Positions 1 to 8,526 are shown, counted from the stretch's first letter. The stretch is 64,000 nucleotides of DNA from Heyndrickxia vini (GCF_016772275.1 NZ_CP065425.1:3696001-3760000), one strand, 5' to 3'. Numbers and translations: made by a program. The notes: generated by a model not told the origin, from the letters alone.

Positions 1-61
1 TTTGCATAACAAAGCCTAGTAATGCTCCACAAAGCAACCCAGTAACAATCATTTGAAACAT
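1..61 (-). CDS. YeeE/YedE-type sulfur transporter, N-terminal fragment
   Basis: Twenty codons are visible before the gene leaves the window. They begin MFQMIVTGLLCGALLGFVMQ, a hydrophobic first helix ending in G-F-V-M-Q, which in YeeE/YedE (thiosulfate transporter) proteins precedes R-G-R-F-C. A strong AAAAGGAGGG ribosome site lies 5-8 bases upstream of the ATG. Seen: the start, the ribosome site and one hydrophobic segment. Inferred: the family. Only a short helix supports the name, so another small membrane protein remains possible. Confidence 0.55.
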   Translation of the reverse strand, partial: MFQMIVTGLLCGALLGFVMQ

Positions 62-189
62 TTGTTTTCCCTCCTTTTAATCCCAAGTAAACTTATATGC
101 ATTATATATTATGAGTATTAAATAATTGCGTCAAGTGATAAAATTCCTATTGTAAATCGTGCTACATTTAATGTATGAGCTATATTTCC

Positions 190-241
190 ATAAAAAAAAT
201 GCCATCTCAAAAAGCAAGCCTAGCAGACATTTTGAGACAGC
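190..241 (-). terminator. Rho-independent terminator of the MFS gene
   Basis: On the minus strand GCTGTCTCAAAA pairs with TTTTGAGATGGC (two G-U pairs) and is followed by a run of eight T. It lies about 65 bases after the stop of the MFS gene at 306. Confidence 0.75.
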
Positions 242-305
242 GTTTATCATTTTTCACTCGTTTGTTCTTTTTCATCTAAAACACATTGTATTGTTGATCA
301 CCTCT

Positions 306-1607
306 TTACGAAACAGCCCCAGTTTCCCCATTGAGTTTTCTCCCTCTAATAAGCTGTGGATGTGCTTTGTGAAGGACAGAGGGTCTTGCAAGTATGAGTA
401 CAATTCCAATGAGGAGTGCTGCCGATAGCAATAATATCCATTGTGCAGGAAAGACGTCGTACAAAAATCCATATAAGATCATTCCTAATGGCATTAGGGC
501 TAATGACATCGTTTCGAGTATGGAAAAGATTCTCCCTTTATAATCATCATCAATCTTCTTTTGTAACATCACTTGCATTGGGGTATTGACGAAAATAACC
601 ATTGCACCTAGGCCAAACATTAACATTATATAATAAGTAAATACTAACCAATATGACATTGAAAGAAGTAGTGGCAAAGCAATTCCACACATAATCAATC
701 CCATAGCAATAATTCCTCTTTTCGAAACAAGGAGCGGAAATGATACTTCCTTTCTAATAGTAAAATAAATCGACACCACCAGCATTCCTACTGCAAAAGC
801 TCCTTCCGTAAGGCCGAAATGCTGTGAAGGCATTTTCATTTTTTCAATTAGAATGTAGGAGTATCCTACCTCAAAAGCACCTAGTAAAAAATTCACTGAA
901 AATGCGATCCAGATAACGGCCACCAAAAGGGGCTGTAATTTCAAATAGCTAATTCCAGCTTTCATACTTTGCCACATGGATTCCTTTTTATCTTCTACAT
1001 TTTGTTCTTTTCGATTGGCGAATAATTTGAAGTTCATCGTTGATTCGAGAATAACAGCAATACAACAAGCTACAATATACGTAATAAGAAATGTAGGCAT
1101 GGTGACTGCACCATATAGAAGACCACCTACTGCAGGACTGCCGATTGCTGCAAAAGAAATAGACATTTGATTCAGGGACATCGCTTTTTGAATTCTTTTT
1201 TCATCAACTAGCCCGCTAATGGAGGAAGTGAATGCGACTGATGAAAACATAGATGTAAGGGATAAAATACAAGTAGTAACATAAACTGCGATTAAAGAAA
1301 GACCAGACGTAAGACTTATAAACAACAACCCTCCAATGGCCAAAGTTGTTGCAATTTGTGAGGTAATAGCGATTGCTTTTCTGGAGTAATTATCCGTGAT
1401 ATATCCTGCAAAAGGGGCAGAAAGAGCTCGTGGTAAAATATTACAAAGTAAATTTGTTGCAAAACTTGTTGCAGAACCTGTCATTTGTAAAATATAAAAG
1501 CTAATTGCAAAGGAATATACTTGGGCACCGAAGGATGAAATTAATTTGCTAATTGCGAATGTCCATAAATGATACGTTGCTTTTTTTAGCATTAATGCAC
1601 TTTCCAT
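306..1607 (-). CDS. MFS transporter (drug-efflux-like)
   Basis: A 433-residue integral membrane protein with about 12 hydrophobic segments, typical of the MFS_3 group of efflux or siderophore exporters. The motif G-Y-I-T-D-N-Y-S-R-K after helix 2 matches the MFS loop signature G-x-x-x-D-R-x-G-R-K. Substrate cannot be read from the sequence. It is divergent from an XRE-TPR regulator, with two copies of an inverted-repeat operator between them, so control by that regulator is likely. The start at 1607 has only a weak GGTGGTGG site; an internal ATG at 1592 (MLKK), preceded by GGAAAG, is an equal alternative. Confidence 0.85.
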   Translation of the reverse strand: MESALMLKKATYHLWTFAISKLISSFGAQVYSFAISFYILQMTGSATSFATNLLCNILPRALSAPFAGYITDNYSRKAIAITSQIATTLAIGGLLFISLTSGLSLIAVYVTTCILSLTSMFSSVAFTSSISGLVDEKRIQKAMSLNQMSISFAAIGSPAVGGLLYGAVTMPTFLITYIVACCIAVILESTMNFKLFANRKEQNVEDKKESMWQSMKAGISYLKLQPLLVAVIWIAFSVNFLLGAFEVGYSYILIEKMKMPSQHFGLTEGAFAVGMLVVSIYFTIRKEVSFPLLVSKRGIIAMGLIMCGIALPLLLSMSYWLVFTYYIMLMFGLGAMVIFVNTPMQVMLQKKIDDDYKGRIFSILETMSLALMPLGMILYGFLYDVFPAQWILLLSAALLIGIVLILARPSVLHKAHPQLIRGRKLNGETGAVS

Positions 1608-1625
1608 AACTAACCACCACCATAA

Positions 1626-1646
1626 GTTTAATTTAATTAAACAAAT
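1626..1646. promoter_or_regulatory. Operator copy 1 in the MFS/XRE divergent region
   Basis: GTTTAAT-T-TAATTAAAC followed by AAAT; the arms GTTTAAT and (A)TTAAAC form an inverted repeat. The same 21-base site with one change recurs 54 bases away. It sits just upstream of the MFS start. Confidence 0.55.
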
Positions 1647-1679
1647 CTTAACACGTTCCCGCTTCCTTTACAACGAAAA

Positions 1680-1700
1680 GTTTAATATAATTAAACAAAT
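1680..1700. promoter_or_regulatory. Operator copy 2 in the MFS/XRE divergent region
   Basis: GTTTAAT-A-TAATTAAAC followed by AAAT, in the same orientation as copy 1 and differing from it at one base. It lies 27 bases before the regulator's ATG, which suggests autoregulation. Confidence 0.55.
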
Positions 1701-1726
1701 TAACAAAATTGGGAGAGTGCCTATTT

Positions 1727-2977
1727 ATGTTGGGAGAACGGATACGAAAGTTAAGAAAACAAAAAAAGTTGACACTTGAAGCATTAGCTGGAGACGTACT
1801 TACAAAAGGGATGCTAAGTCTTATCGAAAATAATAAAGCACAGCCTTCGATGGAAAGTCTGTCCTATATTGCAAAACGACTTGAAGTTGATACAGCTGAT
1901 TTATTAGAAGAAATAAGTTCAGCTGAATTAATGGAGATTCTTGAACAAGCAGAAAATATATATAGTTCAGATTTCGAAAAATCACCAAATAAATATATTG
2001 AGCTTGTCTCTCTTATTAAACCTTTTATAAATAACCTGACACAAGGGTATGCATCTGCACGATTATTGGATATATATAGTCGAAGTCTATATCGGAGCAA
2101 AAAAAGTGGATGGGAGGAGATTGCTGATCGTGCCTACTTTCTTTACGAGCAATTAAACCTTGCTTCTTATCAAGCAGATATTAGTATCTTTCGCTCATCT
2201 GAGAAATTCATTACCCACGAGTACGAGGAGAGTCTCACTTTATTTTTACATGAACGGGCAAAACTTGAATCAAAACAAGCTTACATGAATCAAATGACTC
2301 GACTTGATCTCGATTATCACGAAGCCATTTTATATTTCGCTGTTGGTGATTCAAAATCGGCGATACAGGTTATGGAAAAAGCGATCGATTTTTCAAAAGA
2401 AAAGCGTCTATTTTATCGAATAGATGATTTATATAGACTTGCTGCCGCAGAAGCACTTATGTCTCATAATAAAGAGAAAAGGGATTATTACACAAAAAAG
2501 TTGAAACAATATGGAGAATTTGCGGATGATAGGCATTCGATTGTGTTCCATGAGTTATTACAAATAATGACGATCATAGCTGAAGAGCAAAATTATCATT
2601 ATGCTTTGCAATTGATAAATCAATATAACTTAGAATCAGAAGATATGTGTAATTTCAAAGTTTGGTTTTATCTTGAAAAAGGGAAAGCATTGTATGGACT
2701 TGGACATTTTAAAGAGGCACTCCTTTACCTAAAAAAGGTGGAAATACCCGAGAACTTTCATCACCCTTTCGATTTATCAATTTTTTATGTAACAGATTCA
2801 TACAAAGCACTTTGTTATGTTGAATTACAAAAGATAGATTTAGCACTAGAATCTGCAAAAATAGCTGTGGAAAAGATTTCACCTCTTCCACATACTCCAT
2901 ATAAAGAGATGATTTATGATACGTACGAAAAAATAAAAGGTAAGGCAAGTAAGACAAATGAAGCGGAAGAATCATAA
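1727..2977 (+). CDS. XRE-family transcriptional regulator with TPR repeats
   Basis: The N-terminus MLGERIRKLRKQKKLTLEAL, followed by G-M-L-S-L-I-E-N-N-K, is a classic Cro/C1 helix-turn-helix (residues about 1-60). The remaining ~350 residues are helical with TPR-like pairs (for example Y-A-L-Q-L-I-N-Q-Y and A-L-Y-G-L-G-H-F-K-E-A-L-L-Y-L-K-K), as in PlcR/Rgg/Rap-type regulators that sense a ligand or peptide. ATG 1727 is chosen because GGGAG lies upstream and the HTH starts there; a TTG at 1709 is in frame. It faces the MFS gene, with paired operators between them. Its gene end also forms part of the terminator. Confidence 0.85.
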   Translation: MLGERIRKLRKQKKLTLEALAGDVLTKGMLSLIENNKAQPSMESLSYIAKRLEVDTADLLEEISSAELMEILEQAENIYSSDFEKSPNKYIELVSLIKPFINNLTQGYASARLLDIYSRSLYRSKKSGWEEIADRAYFLYEQLNLASYQADISIFRSSEKFITHEYEESLTLFLHERAKLESKQAYMNQMTRLDLDYHEAILYFAVGDSKSAIQVMEKAIDFSKEKRLFYRIDDLYRLAAAEALMSHNKEKRDYYTKKLKQYGEFADDRHSIVFHELLQIMTIIAEEQNYHYALQLINQYNLESEDMCNFKVWFYLEKGKALYGLGHFKEALLYLKKVEIPENFHHPFDLSIFYVTDSYKALCYVELQKIDLALESAKIAVEKISPLPHTPYKEMIYDTYEKIKGKASKTNEAEES

Positions 2978-3007
2978 GATCTCTTCCTCCTTCATTTGTC
3001 TTTTTTC
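2952..3007 (+). terminator. Terminator overlapping the end of the XRE-TPR gene
   Basis: AGACAAATGAAG pairs with CTTCATTTGTCT, extended inward by GGAAGA/TCTTCC, and is followed by T6. The left arm is coding sequence for the last residues of the regulator. Confidence 0.8.
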
Positions 3008-3027
3008 TATAAAACTATCATTTGTTT

Positions 3028-3052
3028 GTTTAACCCTGCTTGTCCCGGGTAT
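3028..3052 (+). promoter_or_regulatory. Sigma-B (general stress) promoter
   Basis: GTTTAA at 3028-3033, a 13-base spacer, then GGGTAT at 3047-3052. This is an exact match to the Bacillus sigma-B consensus with a preferred spacing. It lies 53 bases upstream of the KGG-repeat gene, a family with known sigma-B control (gsiB). Confidence 0.9.
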
Positions 3053-3104
3053 ACATATTAGTGTAAGCACAGTTAAAAAAATTTCTACTAAGGAGAGGAT
3101 TTTA

Positions 3105-3491
3105 ATGGCTAACAAAAATACTAATTCAATGAGTACTGAAGAAGCGGGACGCAAAGGCGGGGAAGCTACCGCTAGAAACCACGACAAAGAGTTTTATCAA
3201 GAAATTGGTCAAAAGGGTGGAGAGGCCACCGCTAAAAATCATGATAAAGAATTCTATCAGGAAATTGGTCAAAAAGGTGGAGAAACTACCGCTAAAAATC
3301 ACGATAAAGAATTCTATCAAGAAATCGGCCAAAAAGGCGGAGAAGCTACTTCTAAAAACCATGACAAAGAATTCTATCAAGAAATTGGTGAAAAAGGCGG
3401 AGAAGCTACTTCTAAAAACCATGACAAAGAATTTTATAAAGAAATTGGCGAAAAAGGCGGAGAGGCTCGCTCACGTCAGAATAATGACTAA
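3105..3491 (+). CDS. KGG-repeat stress-induced hydrophilic protein (GsiB-like)
   Basis: A 128-residue, very hydrophilic protein with six K-G-G motifs and about five copies of a 20-residue unit, K-G-G-E-A-T-x-K-N-H-D-K-E-F-Y-Q-E-I-G-x. B. subtilis GsiB, a glucose-starvation and general-stress protein related to plant LEA proteins, has this architecture and a similar length. Start chosen at ATG 3105 with AAGGAGAGG upstream; an upstream in-frame extension reads through the promoter and is rejected. The perfect sigma-B promoter supports a stress role. Likely cytoplasmic and protective (inference from the family). The 60-base DNA repeat probably varies in copy number. Confidence 0.92.
   Translation: MANKNTNSMSTEEAGRKGGEATARNHDKEFYQEIGQKGGEATAKNHDKEFYQEIGQKGGETTAKNHDKEFYQEIGQKGGEATSKNHDKEFYQEIGEKGGEATSKNHDKEFYKEIGEKGGEARSRQNND
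3143..3470 (+). repeat. 60-bp in-gene tandem repeat encoding the KGG units
   Basis: Successive 60-base units encode the 20-residue KGG repeat. Synonymous differences (AATCATGAT versus AACCATGAC) separate the units, so the copies are not newly formed. Confidence 0.85.
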
Positions 3492-3506
3492 TTAAAATAT
3501 AAATGG

Positions 3507-3545
3507 AAAAACCAGGTCCAATTATGATTGGACCTGGTTTTTTAT
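3507..3545. terminator. Bidirectional terminator
   Basis: AAAACCAGGTCCAAT pairs perfectly with ATTGGACCTGGTTTT around a 4-base loop, with T-runs on both strands. It separates the convergent KGG and proline dehydrogenase genes. Confidence 0.9.
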
Positions 3546-3553
3546 AGAATCAT

Positions 3554-4531
3554 TTACTTCTTTTTATTTTTCTTAGACAATCTGCCTAATAGAAATGCAC
3601 CCGCTGCGACACCAATAACTGTATTCGTTTTCTTGTTAAAGACTTGCTTTACAACAAGATTTAAATTTTGCGGTCTTTCAGCAAGACGTCTCATGAAGTA
3701 GCCATACCAATCACTGCCGAAAGGTACATACGTGCAAAAGTTATACCCTTCACTTGCTAACTGTAATTGAAGCTCTTTTCTAAAACCATAAAGCATTTGG
3801 AATTCAAATTTATCATATGGAATATTATTAGCCCTTACAAACCTCTTCACATGATCAATAATATTATGGTCATGTGTAGCGATAGAAGTGAATTTTCCAT
3901 TTAATAAATGCCATTCAATTAATTTAATAAAATTTTCATCAATCTCTTTTTTCTCTTGATAAGCAAATTCTTTCGGCTCTTTATATGCACCTTTTACAAT
4001 ACGCAAACGATAATTTTTATATTTTTGAATATCCTCTTCCGCTCTATAAAAATATGCTTGGATGACTGTTCCTACATTATCGTAATTTCTGGACAAATCA
4101 TCTAGAATATCAAATGATGGCTGCAGATGGCTATTATCTTCCATATCAATATTGACATGAATGTCGTATTTACTTGCTCTTTCAACAATTTCTTCCAAGT
4201 TATTTAAACAGAATGTATAATCAATATCTAAACCTAATTGTGTCGGCTTTAAAGAAATATGTGCATCCACATGATTTTCATGTATCGCATCTATCACTTT
4301 TAGGATTTGTTCTTTCGCTTCTGTCGCCTCTTCTTTTTCATAGACGAACTCTCCTAAATTATCAACAGTACAGGAGATCCCGTGGGAGTTAAGCTCTTTA
4401 ATACTCTTGATAGTCTCTTCTATATTCGTTCCAGCTACAACATTTTGTGCTCCCAGCTTTAACCCATACTTCTTAGCTGCACTATTTAATAATTGGTTCT
4501 GGGATAAGCCCATAAAAAGATCTTTCAACAT
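3554..4531 (-). CDS. Proline dehydrogenase (PutB/FadM type)
   Basis: A 325-residue FAD enzyme that oxidises proline to pyrroline-5-carboxylate, the first step of proline catabolism. The family shows as a TIM barrel with V-N-I-D-M-E-D, R-I-V-K-G-A-Y-K-E-P, A-T-H-D, F-Q-M-L-Y-G and the C-terminal R-R-L-A-E-R-P-Q-N that binds proline and FAD. Length fits the monofunctional Gram-positive enzyme. The tail after residue ~300 is a short glycine-rich hydrophobic stretch followed by K-K-N-K-K-K, which could favour membrane contact. AAGGAG lies 9 bases before the ATG. No pyrroline-5-carboxylate dehydrogenase is adjacent. Confidence 0.92.
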   Translation of the reverse strand: MLKDLFMGLSQNQLLNSAAKKYGLKLGAQNVVAGTNIEETIKSIKELNSHGISCTVDNLGEFVYEKEEATEAKEQILKVIDAIHENHVDAHISLKPTQLGLDIDYTFCLNNLEEIVERASKYDIHVNIDMEDNSHLQPSFDILDDLSRNYDNVGTVIQAYFYRAEEDIQKYKNYRLRIVKGAYKEPKEFAYQEKKEIDENFIKLIEWHLLNGKFTSIATHDHNIIDHVKRFVRANNIPYDKFEFQMLYGFRKELQLQLASEGYNFCTYVPFGSDWYGYFMRRLAERPQNLNLVVKQVFNKKTNTVIGVAAGAFLLGRLSKKNKKK

Positions 4532-4781
4532 AGCGATTACTCCTTACAATTGGTTTTTTATACTTTTTAGTATTCTCAAAGTTTACTAACTAGCTATTAT
4601 CTTTATAAAAAAATACTACTATCTTATTATAGCACATCTTTGTGAATCCGTTATCATTCTAAAAATTGCGAAAGTACTTGGTTTCATTAATTTTTGCGGT
4701 GTCCCTACTAATTTTACTTTTCCATATAAAAAAATTCAATATGTTACACTAGAGTTAATTCATACTAAAGGGGTGCCCATT

Positions 4782-5171
4782 ATGCAAAACCTACAATTTG
4801 AGCGAGCATGGGATAAAACAATATCTGAAAAAGATCGTGAACGAATTAACAATGTTTTTCTAAAAACAAATTCCTCAACTAATCGAGGAATTCAATTTAC
4901 TCCCTTATGGCAAGCGGTGAATCATAAGAGTGAATTATTAGTGACCACCCTTATTCAAAATTTTAGTGAACAAACCTTAATTTTCAATAATAGAAAACTA
5001 CTTTATTTTAAAAACAACAAATTGATTGCTGAACATATCTTTTCCATTCCAAACTTATTAGTGGAAAGAAATACGAGCATACCGTGGACATTTATTTTTC
5101 CCGTTAATAGTGTTCTTCAGCAAGCGGATTTATTAAATGGGTATATTGAAATGGATGGGAAAAATAATTAG
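4782..5171 (+). CDS. SLAP-domain-containing protein
   Basis: A 129-residue cytoplasmic-looking protein without signal peptide or membrane segment. Its W-x-x-V-N-H-x-S-E-L-x-V-T-x-L-I-x-N-x-x-x-x-x-L, L-x-x-x-x-I-P-x-x-x-S-x-P-W-T-F-I-F-P pattern resembles the small Bacillus SLAP domain (often in accessory-Sec or surface proteins). ATG 4782 chosen with AAAGGGG upstream; a GTG three codons earlier is less likely. Monocistronic between two terminators. The function of the family is poorly known, and none is assigned here. Confidence 0.6.
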   Translation: MQNLQFERAWDKTISEKDRERINNVFLKTNSSTNRGIQFTPLWQAVNHKSELLVTTLIQNFSEQTLIFNNRKLLYFKNNKLIAEHIFSIPNLLVERNTSIPWTFIFPVNSVLQQADLLNGYIEMDGKNN

Positions 5172-5176
5172 ATATC

Positions 5177-5208
5177 AAAAAGCGATTCTTTTAATGAATC
5201 GCTTTTTT
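5177..5208. terminator. Terminator after the SLAP gene
   Basis: AAAAAGCGATTC pairs with GAATCGCTTTTT around TTTTAAT, with T-runs on both strands. It serves the convergent SLAP and modB genes. Confidence 0.9.
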
Positions 5209-5224
5209 AAAAGTACCTTTTCAA

Positions 5225-5881
5225 TTACTTTCTCACCAACTGTATTCCAAACAACATAAGAAAAGAAATCCCAATCATACATGCTACCCATAGCCAAGCC
5301 ATATCCATGTTCCCAGAATCAATCGCTATGTATATCGCAGTTGGTGTAGTTTGCGTCTTACCGGGAATATTTCCAGCGAACATTAAGGTTGCTCCGAATT
5401 CCCCTAAAGCCCGCGCAAAACTCATGATTACACCTGAAATAATAACTTTCAATGATAAGGGTAACGAAATAAATAAGAAGATGTTAAATTCACTTGCCCC
5501 ATCTACACGGGCCGCATTTTCAATATCTTTATCGACCGCTTCAAAGCCCGTTTTACAAGATTGATACATTAAAGGAAAGGCAACAACAGTTGCAGCAATA
5601 ACAGCTGCCCACCACGTAAACATGATTGGTTGTTGAAAGATCGATTCAATTAGCTGGCCAATAGGACTATTTCGCCCAAAGAAAATAATTAGTAAAAAGC
5701 CAACAACCGTTGGCGGTAAGACGAGTGGTAAAAGAAAAATCGTTTCAATAAGTGACTTACCTTTAAACAATCGATTTGCCATAAACTTTCCAAAAGATAT
5801 TCCTAAAATAAATACAATAATACATGAAATAAATGCGATTTCGATTGATAGTATGACGGGTGACCAAAAATTAGTTGCCAT
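5225..5881 (-). CDS. modB: Molybdate ABC transporter permease ModB
   Basis: A 218-residue permease with five or six hydrophobic helices and the EAA-loop region F-E-A-V-D-K-D-I-E-N-A-A-R-V-D-G-A-S, which docks on the ATPase. L-P-L-V-L-P-P-T-V-V-G-F and R-A-L-G-E-F-G-A-T-L-M-F-A-G-N are diagnostic for ModB/CysT permeases. It begins 6 bases after the modA stop. No modC ATPase gene follows: the next feature is a terminator and a convergent gene. The ATPase must therefore be encoded elsewhere or shared. Confidence 0.92.
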   Translation of the reverse strand: MATNFWSPVILSIEIAFISCIIVFILGISFGKFMANRLFKGKSLIETIFLLPLVLPPTVVGFLLIIFFGRNSPIGQLIESIFQQPIMFTWWAAVIAATVVAFPLMYQSCKTGFEAVDKDIENAARVDGASEFNIFLFISLPLSLKVIISGVIMSFARALGEFGATLMFAGNIPGKTQTTPTAIYIAIDSGNMDMAWLWVACMIGISFLMLFGIQLVRK

Positions 5882-5887
5882 TTTATC

Positions 5888-6673
5888 TTATTTTAACCCC
5901 TTAAATCCATACTTTTCTAAAACCTTTATCCCTGATTCACTTTGTAAATAATCATAAAAAAGTTGCGTTTCTTTTGGATGTGAACCGTTTTTAATCATTC
6001 CTACAGGATAAATAATCGGCGCATGCAAATTTTTCGCTGCAGTTGCAATAATTTTTACTTTTTGCGAACCCAATGCATCCGTTTTGTAGACAATCCCTGC
6101 ATCAACATTTCCTGTTTCTACATATGTAAGTACTTGACGAACATCTTTTGCATACACAGTTTTCTCTTTAATTTCCCCCCACAAATGTAAATGTTCTAAC
6201 GTTTCCTTTGCATACTGCCCAGCTGGGACTGATTCAGGGGTGCCAATGGCAACCTTTTCAACTTTCGGTATATTTTCGAACGAGTGTATTCCTATTTTAG
6301 AATTTTTAGGAACAACAAGGACAAGTTCATTACCTACTAGGTTCGTACCTTTTTCTTTATCGATAAGTCCCTTTTGAATTAATTTCGTAAATTTATCTTC
6401 AGCTGCCGAGAAAAACAGATCAACAGGCGCTCCTTGCAGTATTTGCTGTTGCAATGCTCCAGATGCTCCAAAATTAAAATTTACCTTTATTTGAGGGTGA
6501 TTTTTAACAAAATCATTACGGATTTCATTTAATGCATCTTGTAAACTTGCTGCTGCAGACATTGTCAATTCTACTTTCGAATTCGACTCTTTATCTTCCT
6601 TTGATTTAGAACACCCGGAAACAACAATCAATAATAAAATAGCTACTATTACTAAACAAAAAGACCTTTTCAA
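5888..6673 (-). CDS. modA: Molybdate-binding lipoprotein ModA
   Basis: A 261-residue periplasmic-type binding protein anchored as a lipoprotein: signal peptide with lipobox V-S-G-C at Cys21. M-S-A-A-A-S-L-Q-D-A-L near residue 40 and the later P-E-S-V-P-A-G-Q-Y-A-K motif are ModA signatures for oxyanion binding. The start is TTG at 6673, supported by AAGGAGGG eight bases upstream and no better in-frame ATG. First gene of a modA-modB operon. Tungstate binding is also possible. Confidence 0.92.
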   Translation of the reverse strand: MKRSFCLVIVAILLLIVVSGCSKSKEDKESNSKVELTMSAAASLQDALNEIRNDFVKNHPQIKVNFNFGASGALQQQILQGAPVDLFFSAAEDKFTKLIQKGLIDKEKGTNLVGNELVLVVPKNSKIGIHSFENIPKVEKVAIGTPESVPAGQYAKETLEHLHLWGEIKEKTVYAKDVRQVLTYVETGNVDAGIVYKTDALGSQKVKIIATAAKNLHAPIIYPVGMIKNGSHPKETQLFYDYLQSESGIKVLEKYGFKGLK

Positions 6674-6768
6674 CTGCCCCGCCCTCCTTCATACAATTTA
6701 TTCTTATACTTAGCTATTAATTATAAATATTTATTCTTAACAGAACAACGGATCAATCCCTTATCTAA

Positions 6769-6807
6769 AAAATCAAGGCCTATTTCATTTTGAAATAGGC
6801 CTTGATT
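6769..6807 (-). terminator. Terminator of the DHA2 efflux gene
   Basis: AAATCAAGGCCTATTTCA pairs perfectly with TGAAATAGGCCTTGATTT; on the minus strand a T-rich tail follows. Confidence 0.85.
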
Positions 6808-6830
6808 TATCGGAGGTCACTAAAGTCCTT

Positions 6831-8360
6831 TTAGTTCCCTGCTAATTTTGTTTCAAGTTTTTCGTTAGTCATTGCTTCTACTGCAGGATCTTCGGCTTGT
6901 TTTGCACGTTTAATAAAGAATGAAAGAATGAGTGCAACAGCAGCTATAAAGACTGTTACAAAGAAGGCGAAATTGATTCCTTCTAACATAGCTTTCATTT
7001 CAATTTGCTGCTTCATTGCAGCCATTGCTGCTTCTGTAGGTTGCCCTGTTAGATGTTTCATCGCATCTGCAGCTAATTCTTTAGCCTGTGATTCCGTACG
7101 GTTAGACATAATTGTAACTAACAATGCTGTACCGATGGCACCAGAAACTTGTTGCAATGTACTATTCATAGCAGTACCATGCGGGTAGAATCTTGCAGGT
7201 AATTGGTTTAAGCCATTCGTCGAAACAGGCATCATAACCATTGACATACCAAACATACGTAAAGAATAAAGAATAATTAATTGTGTATACGAAGTATCAA
7301 GTGATAATTTACTAAAAAAGTAAGTCGTTACAATTGTAATCGAAAGTCCGATAATCGCTAATATTCTTCCACCAATTTTATCAAATAATTTACCTGTAAT
7401 AGGTGACATAAGAGCCATCAATATTGCACCTGGTAATAACATTAGTCCTGCATCTAATGGAGATATTCCACGGATCGTTTGAACATAAATAGGTAAAAGC
7501 ATCATAGCAGAAAACATAGCCATTGTAATAACCATGGAAATGACCGATGATAAAGCATACATTGGATATTTATAAATTTTGAAATTTAGCATTGGTTTTT
7601 CTTGATATAATTGACGTATAATAAACCAAGCTAATGAAAGAACACCTGCAATTAACGTTCCATATACTTGCGGGCTATCCCAACCTTTACTACCTGCTGA
7701 ACTAAATCCGTAAAGAATCCCACCGAATCCTACACTTGATAATAAAACCGAAAGTATATCAAGTCGGATGTTTACTTTATCTTTTTTATCTTTAAGTAAG
7801 AATAAACCAAGTAAGAATACGACAATAGCAATTGGTGTAATAACGTGGAAAAGCATCCTCCAGTCATACTGTTCCACTAGCCACCCTGATAAAGTCGGAC
7901 CAATCGCTGGTGCTCCCATCATGATTAAACCGAAAAAGCCCATTGCTGTTCCTCTTTTTTCTACCGGAAAACTGACGAGCATTACATTCATTAATAGTGG
8001 CATCATAATTGCAGAACCTGAAGCTTGAATCATTCGCCCTGCCAATAATAAGCCGAATATATGGGCAAAGCCAGCGAGAATTGTACCTACTGTAAATAAC
8101 CCCATTGCTAATAAGAATAATCGGCGAACAGAGTATTTTTGAATCAAAAATGCAGTGGTAGGAATCAACACTCCATTTACTAACATAAACCCAGTAGCCA
8201 GCCATTGCACAGTCGAAGGTCCCACTTCCAAGTCCTTCATAATTGACGGCAGTGCGATATTTAATAACGTATTGTTTAAAAATGCAATAAACGCTCCAAC
8301 CATTAGGACAGCAATAATCCCATAAGGTGGGCGCTTCGTTGATTTTATCGATTGTTCCAT
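6831..8360 (-). CDS. DHA2-family MFS multidrug efflux pump (EmrB/QacA-like)
   Basis: A 509-residue protein with about 14 predicted helices. It contains the DHA2 signatures F-L-N-N-T-L-L-N-I-A-L-P-S-I, V-Q-W-L-A-T-G-F-M-L, G-R-M-I-Q-A-S-G-S-A and the antiporter motif G-P-T-L-S-G-W. Start placed at ATG 8360 behind GGGAGGAAAATA; a longer reading frame upstream lacks these features. It faces a TetR regulator, the usual arrangement for substrate-induced efflux. A close paralogue lies at 49369-50883. Substrates are unknown. Confidence 0.92.
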   Translation of the reverse strand: MEQSIKSTKRPPYGIIAVLMVGAFIAFLNNTLLNIALPSIMKDLEVGPSTVQWLATGFMLVNGVLIPTTAFLIQKYSVRRLFLLAMGLFTVGTILAGFAHIFGLLLAGRMIQASGSAIMMPLLMNVMLVSFPVEKRGTAMGFFGLIMMGAPAIGPTLSGWLVEQYDWRMLFHVITPIAIVVFLLGLFLLKDKKDKVNIRLDILSVLLSSVGFGGILYGFSSAGSKGWDSPQVYGTLIAGVLSLAWFIIRQLYQEKPMLNFKIYKYPMYALSSVISMVITMAMFSAMMLLPIYVQTIRGISPLDAGLMLLPGAILMALMSPITGKLFDKIGGRILAIIGLSITIVTTYFFSKLSLDTSYTQLIILYSLRMFGMSMVMMPVSTNGLNQLPARFYPHGTAMNSTLQQVSGAIGTALLVTIMSNRTESQAKELAADAMKHLTGQPTEAAMAAMKQQIEMKAMLEGINFAFFVTVFIAAVALILSFFIKRAKQAEDPAVEAMTNEKLETKLAGN

Positions 8361-8509
8361 TATTTTCCTCCCTATAGACATATGGTCCACTTTTTTGAAC
8401 CAGTGTTTCACATAAACAATATCATAAACCATCAGTTCAATTAATGCAATCAAAACTTTTTATAATTCTACTAGATTTGAATTGATTAAATAAATAGGAT
8501 ACTATACTT

Positions 8510-8526
8510 TTATACTAGCAGTATAA
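8510..8526. promoter_or_regulatory. Palindromic operator at the TetR promoter
   Basis: TTATACT-AGC-AGTATAA is a perfect 7+3+7 palindrome, 20 bases before the tetR start codon. It lies just after a plausible promoter (TTGAAT, 17 bases, TACTAT). Confidence 0.6.

Noticed and set aside
159-428. 89-codon plus-strand frame near the left end
   Set aside because: It runs through the terminator and antisense to the MFS gene end; no ribosome site.
2958-3104. 49-residue N-terminal extension of the KGG protein
   Set aside because: It would be translated from DNA upstream of and across the sigma-B promoter; the ATG at 3105 has AAGGAGAGG.
3126-3495. Frames on both strands across the KGG gene
   Set aside because: Mirror frames produced by the 60-bp in-gene repeat; the plus-strand KGG frame has promoter, ribosome site and homology.
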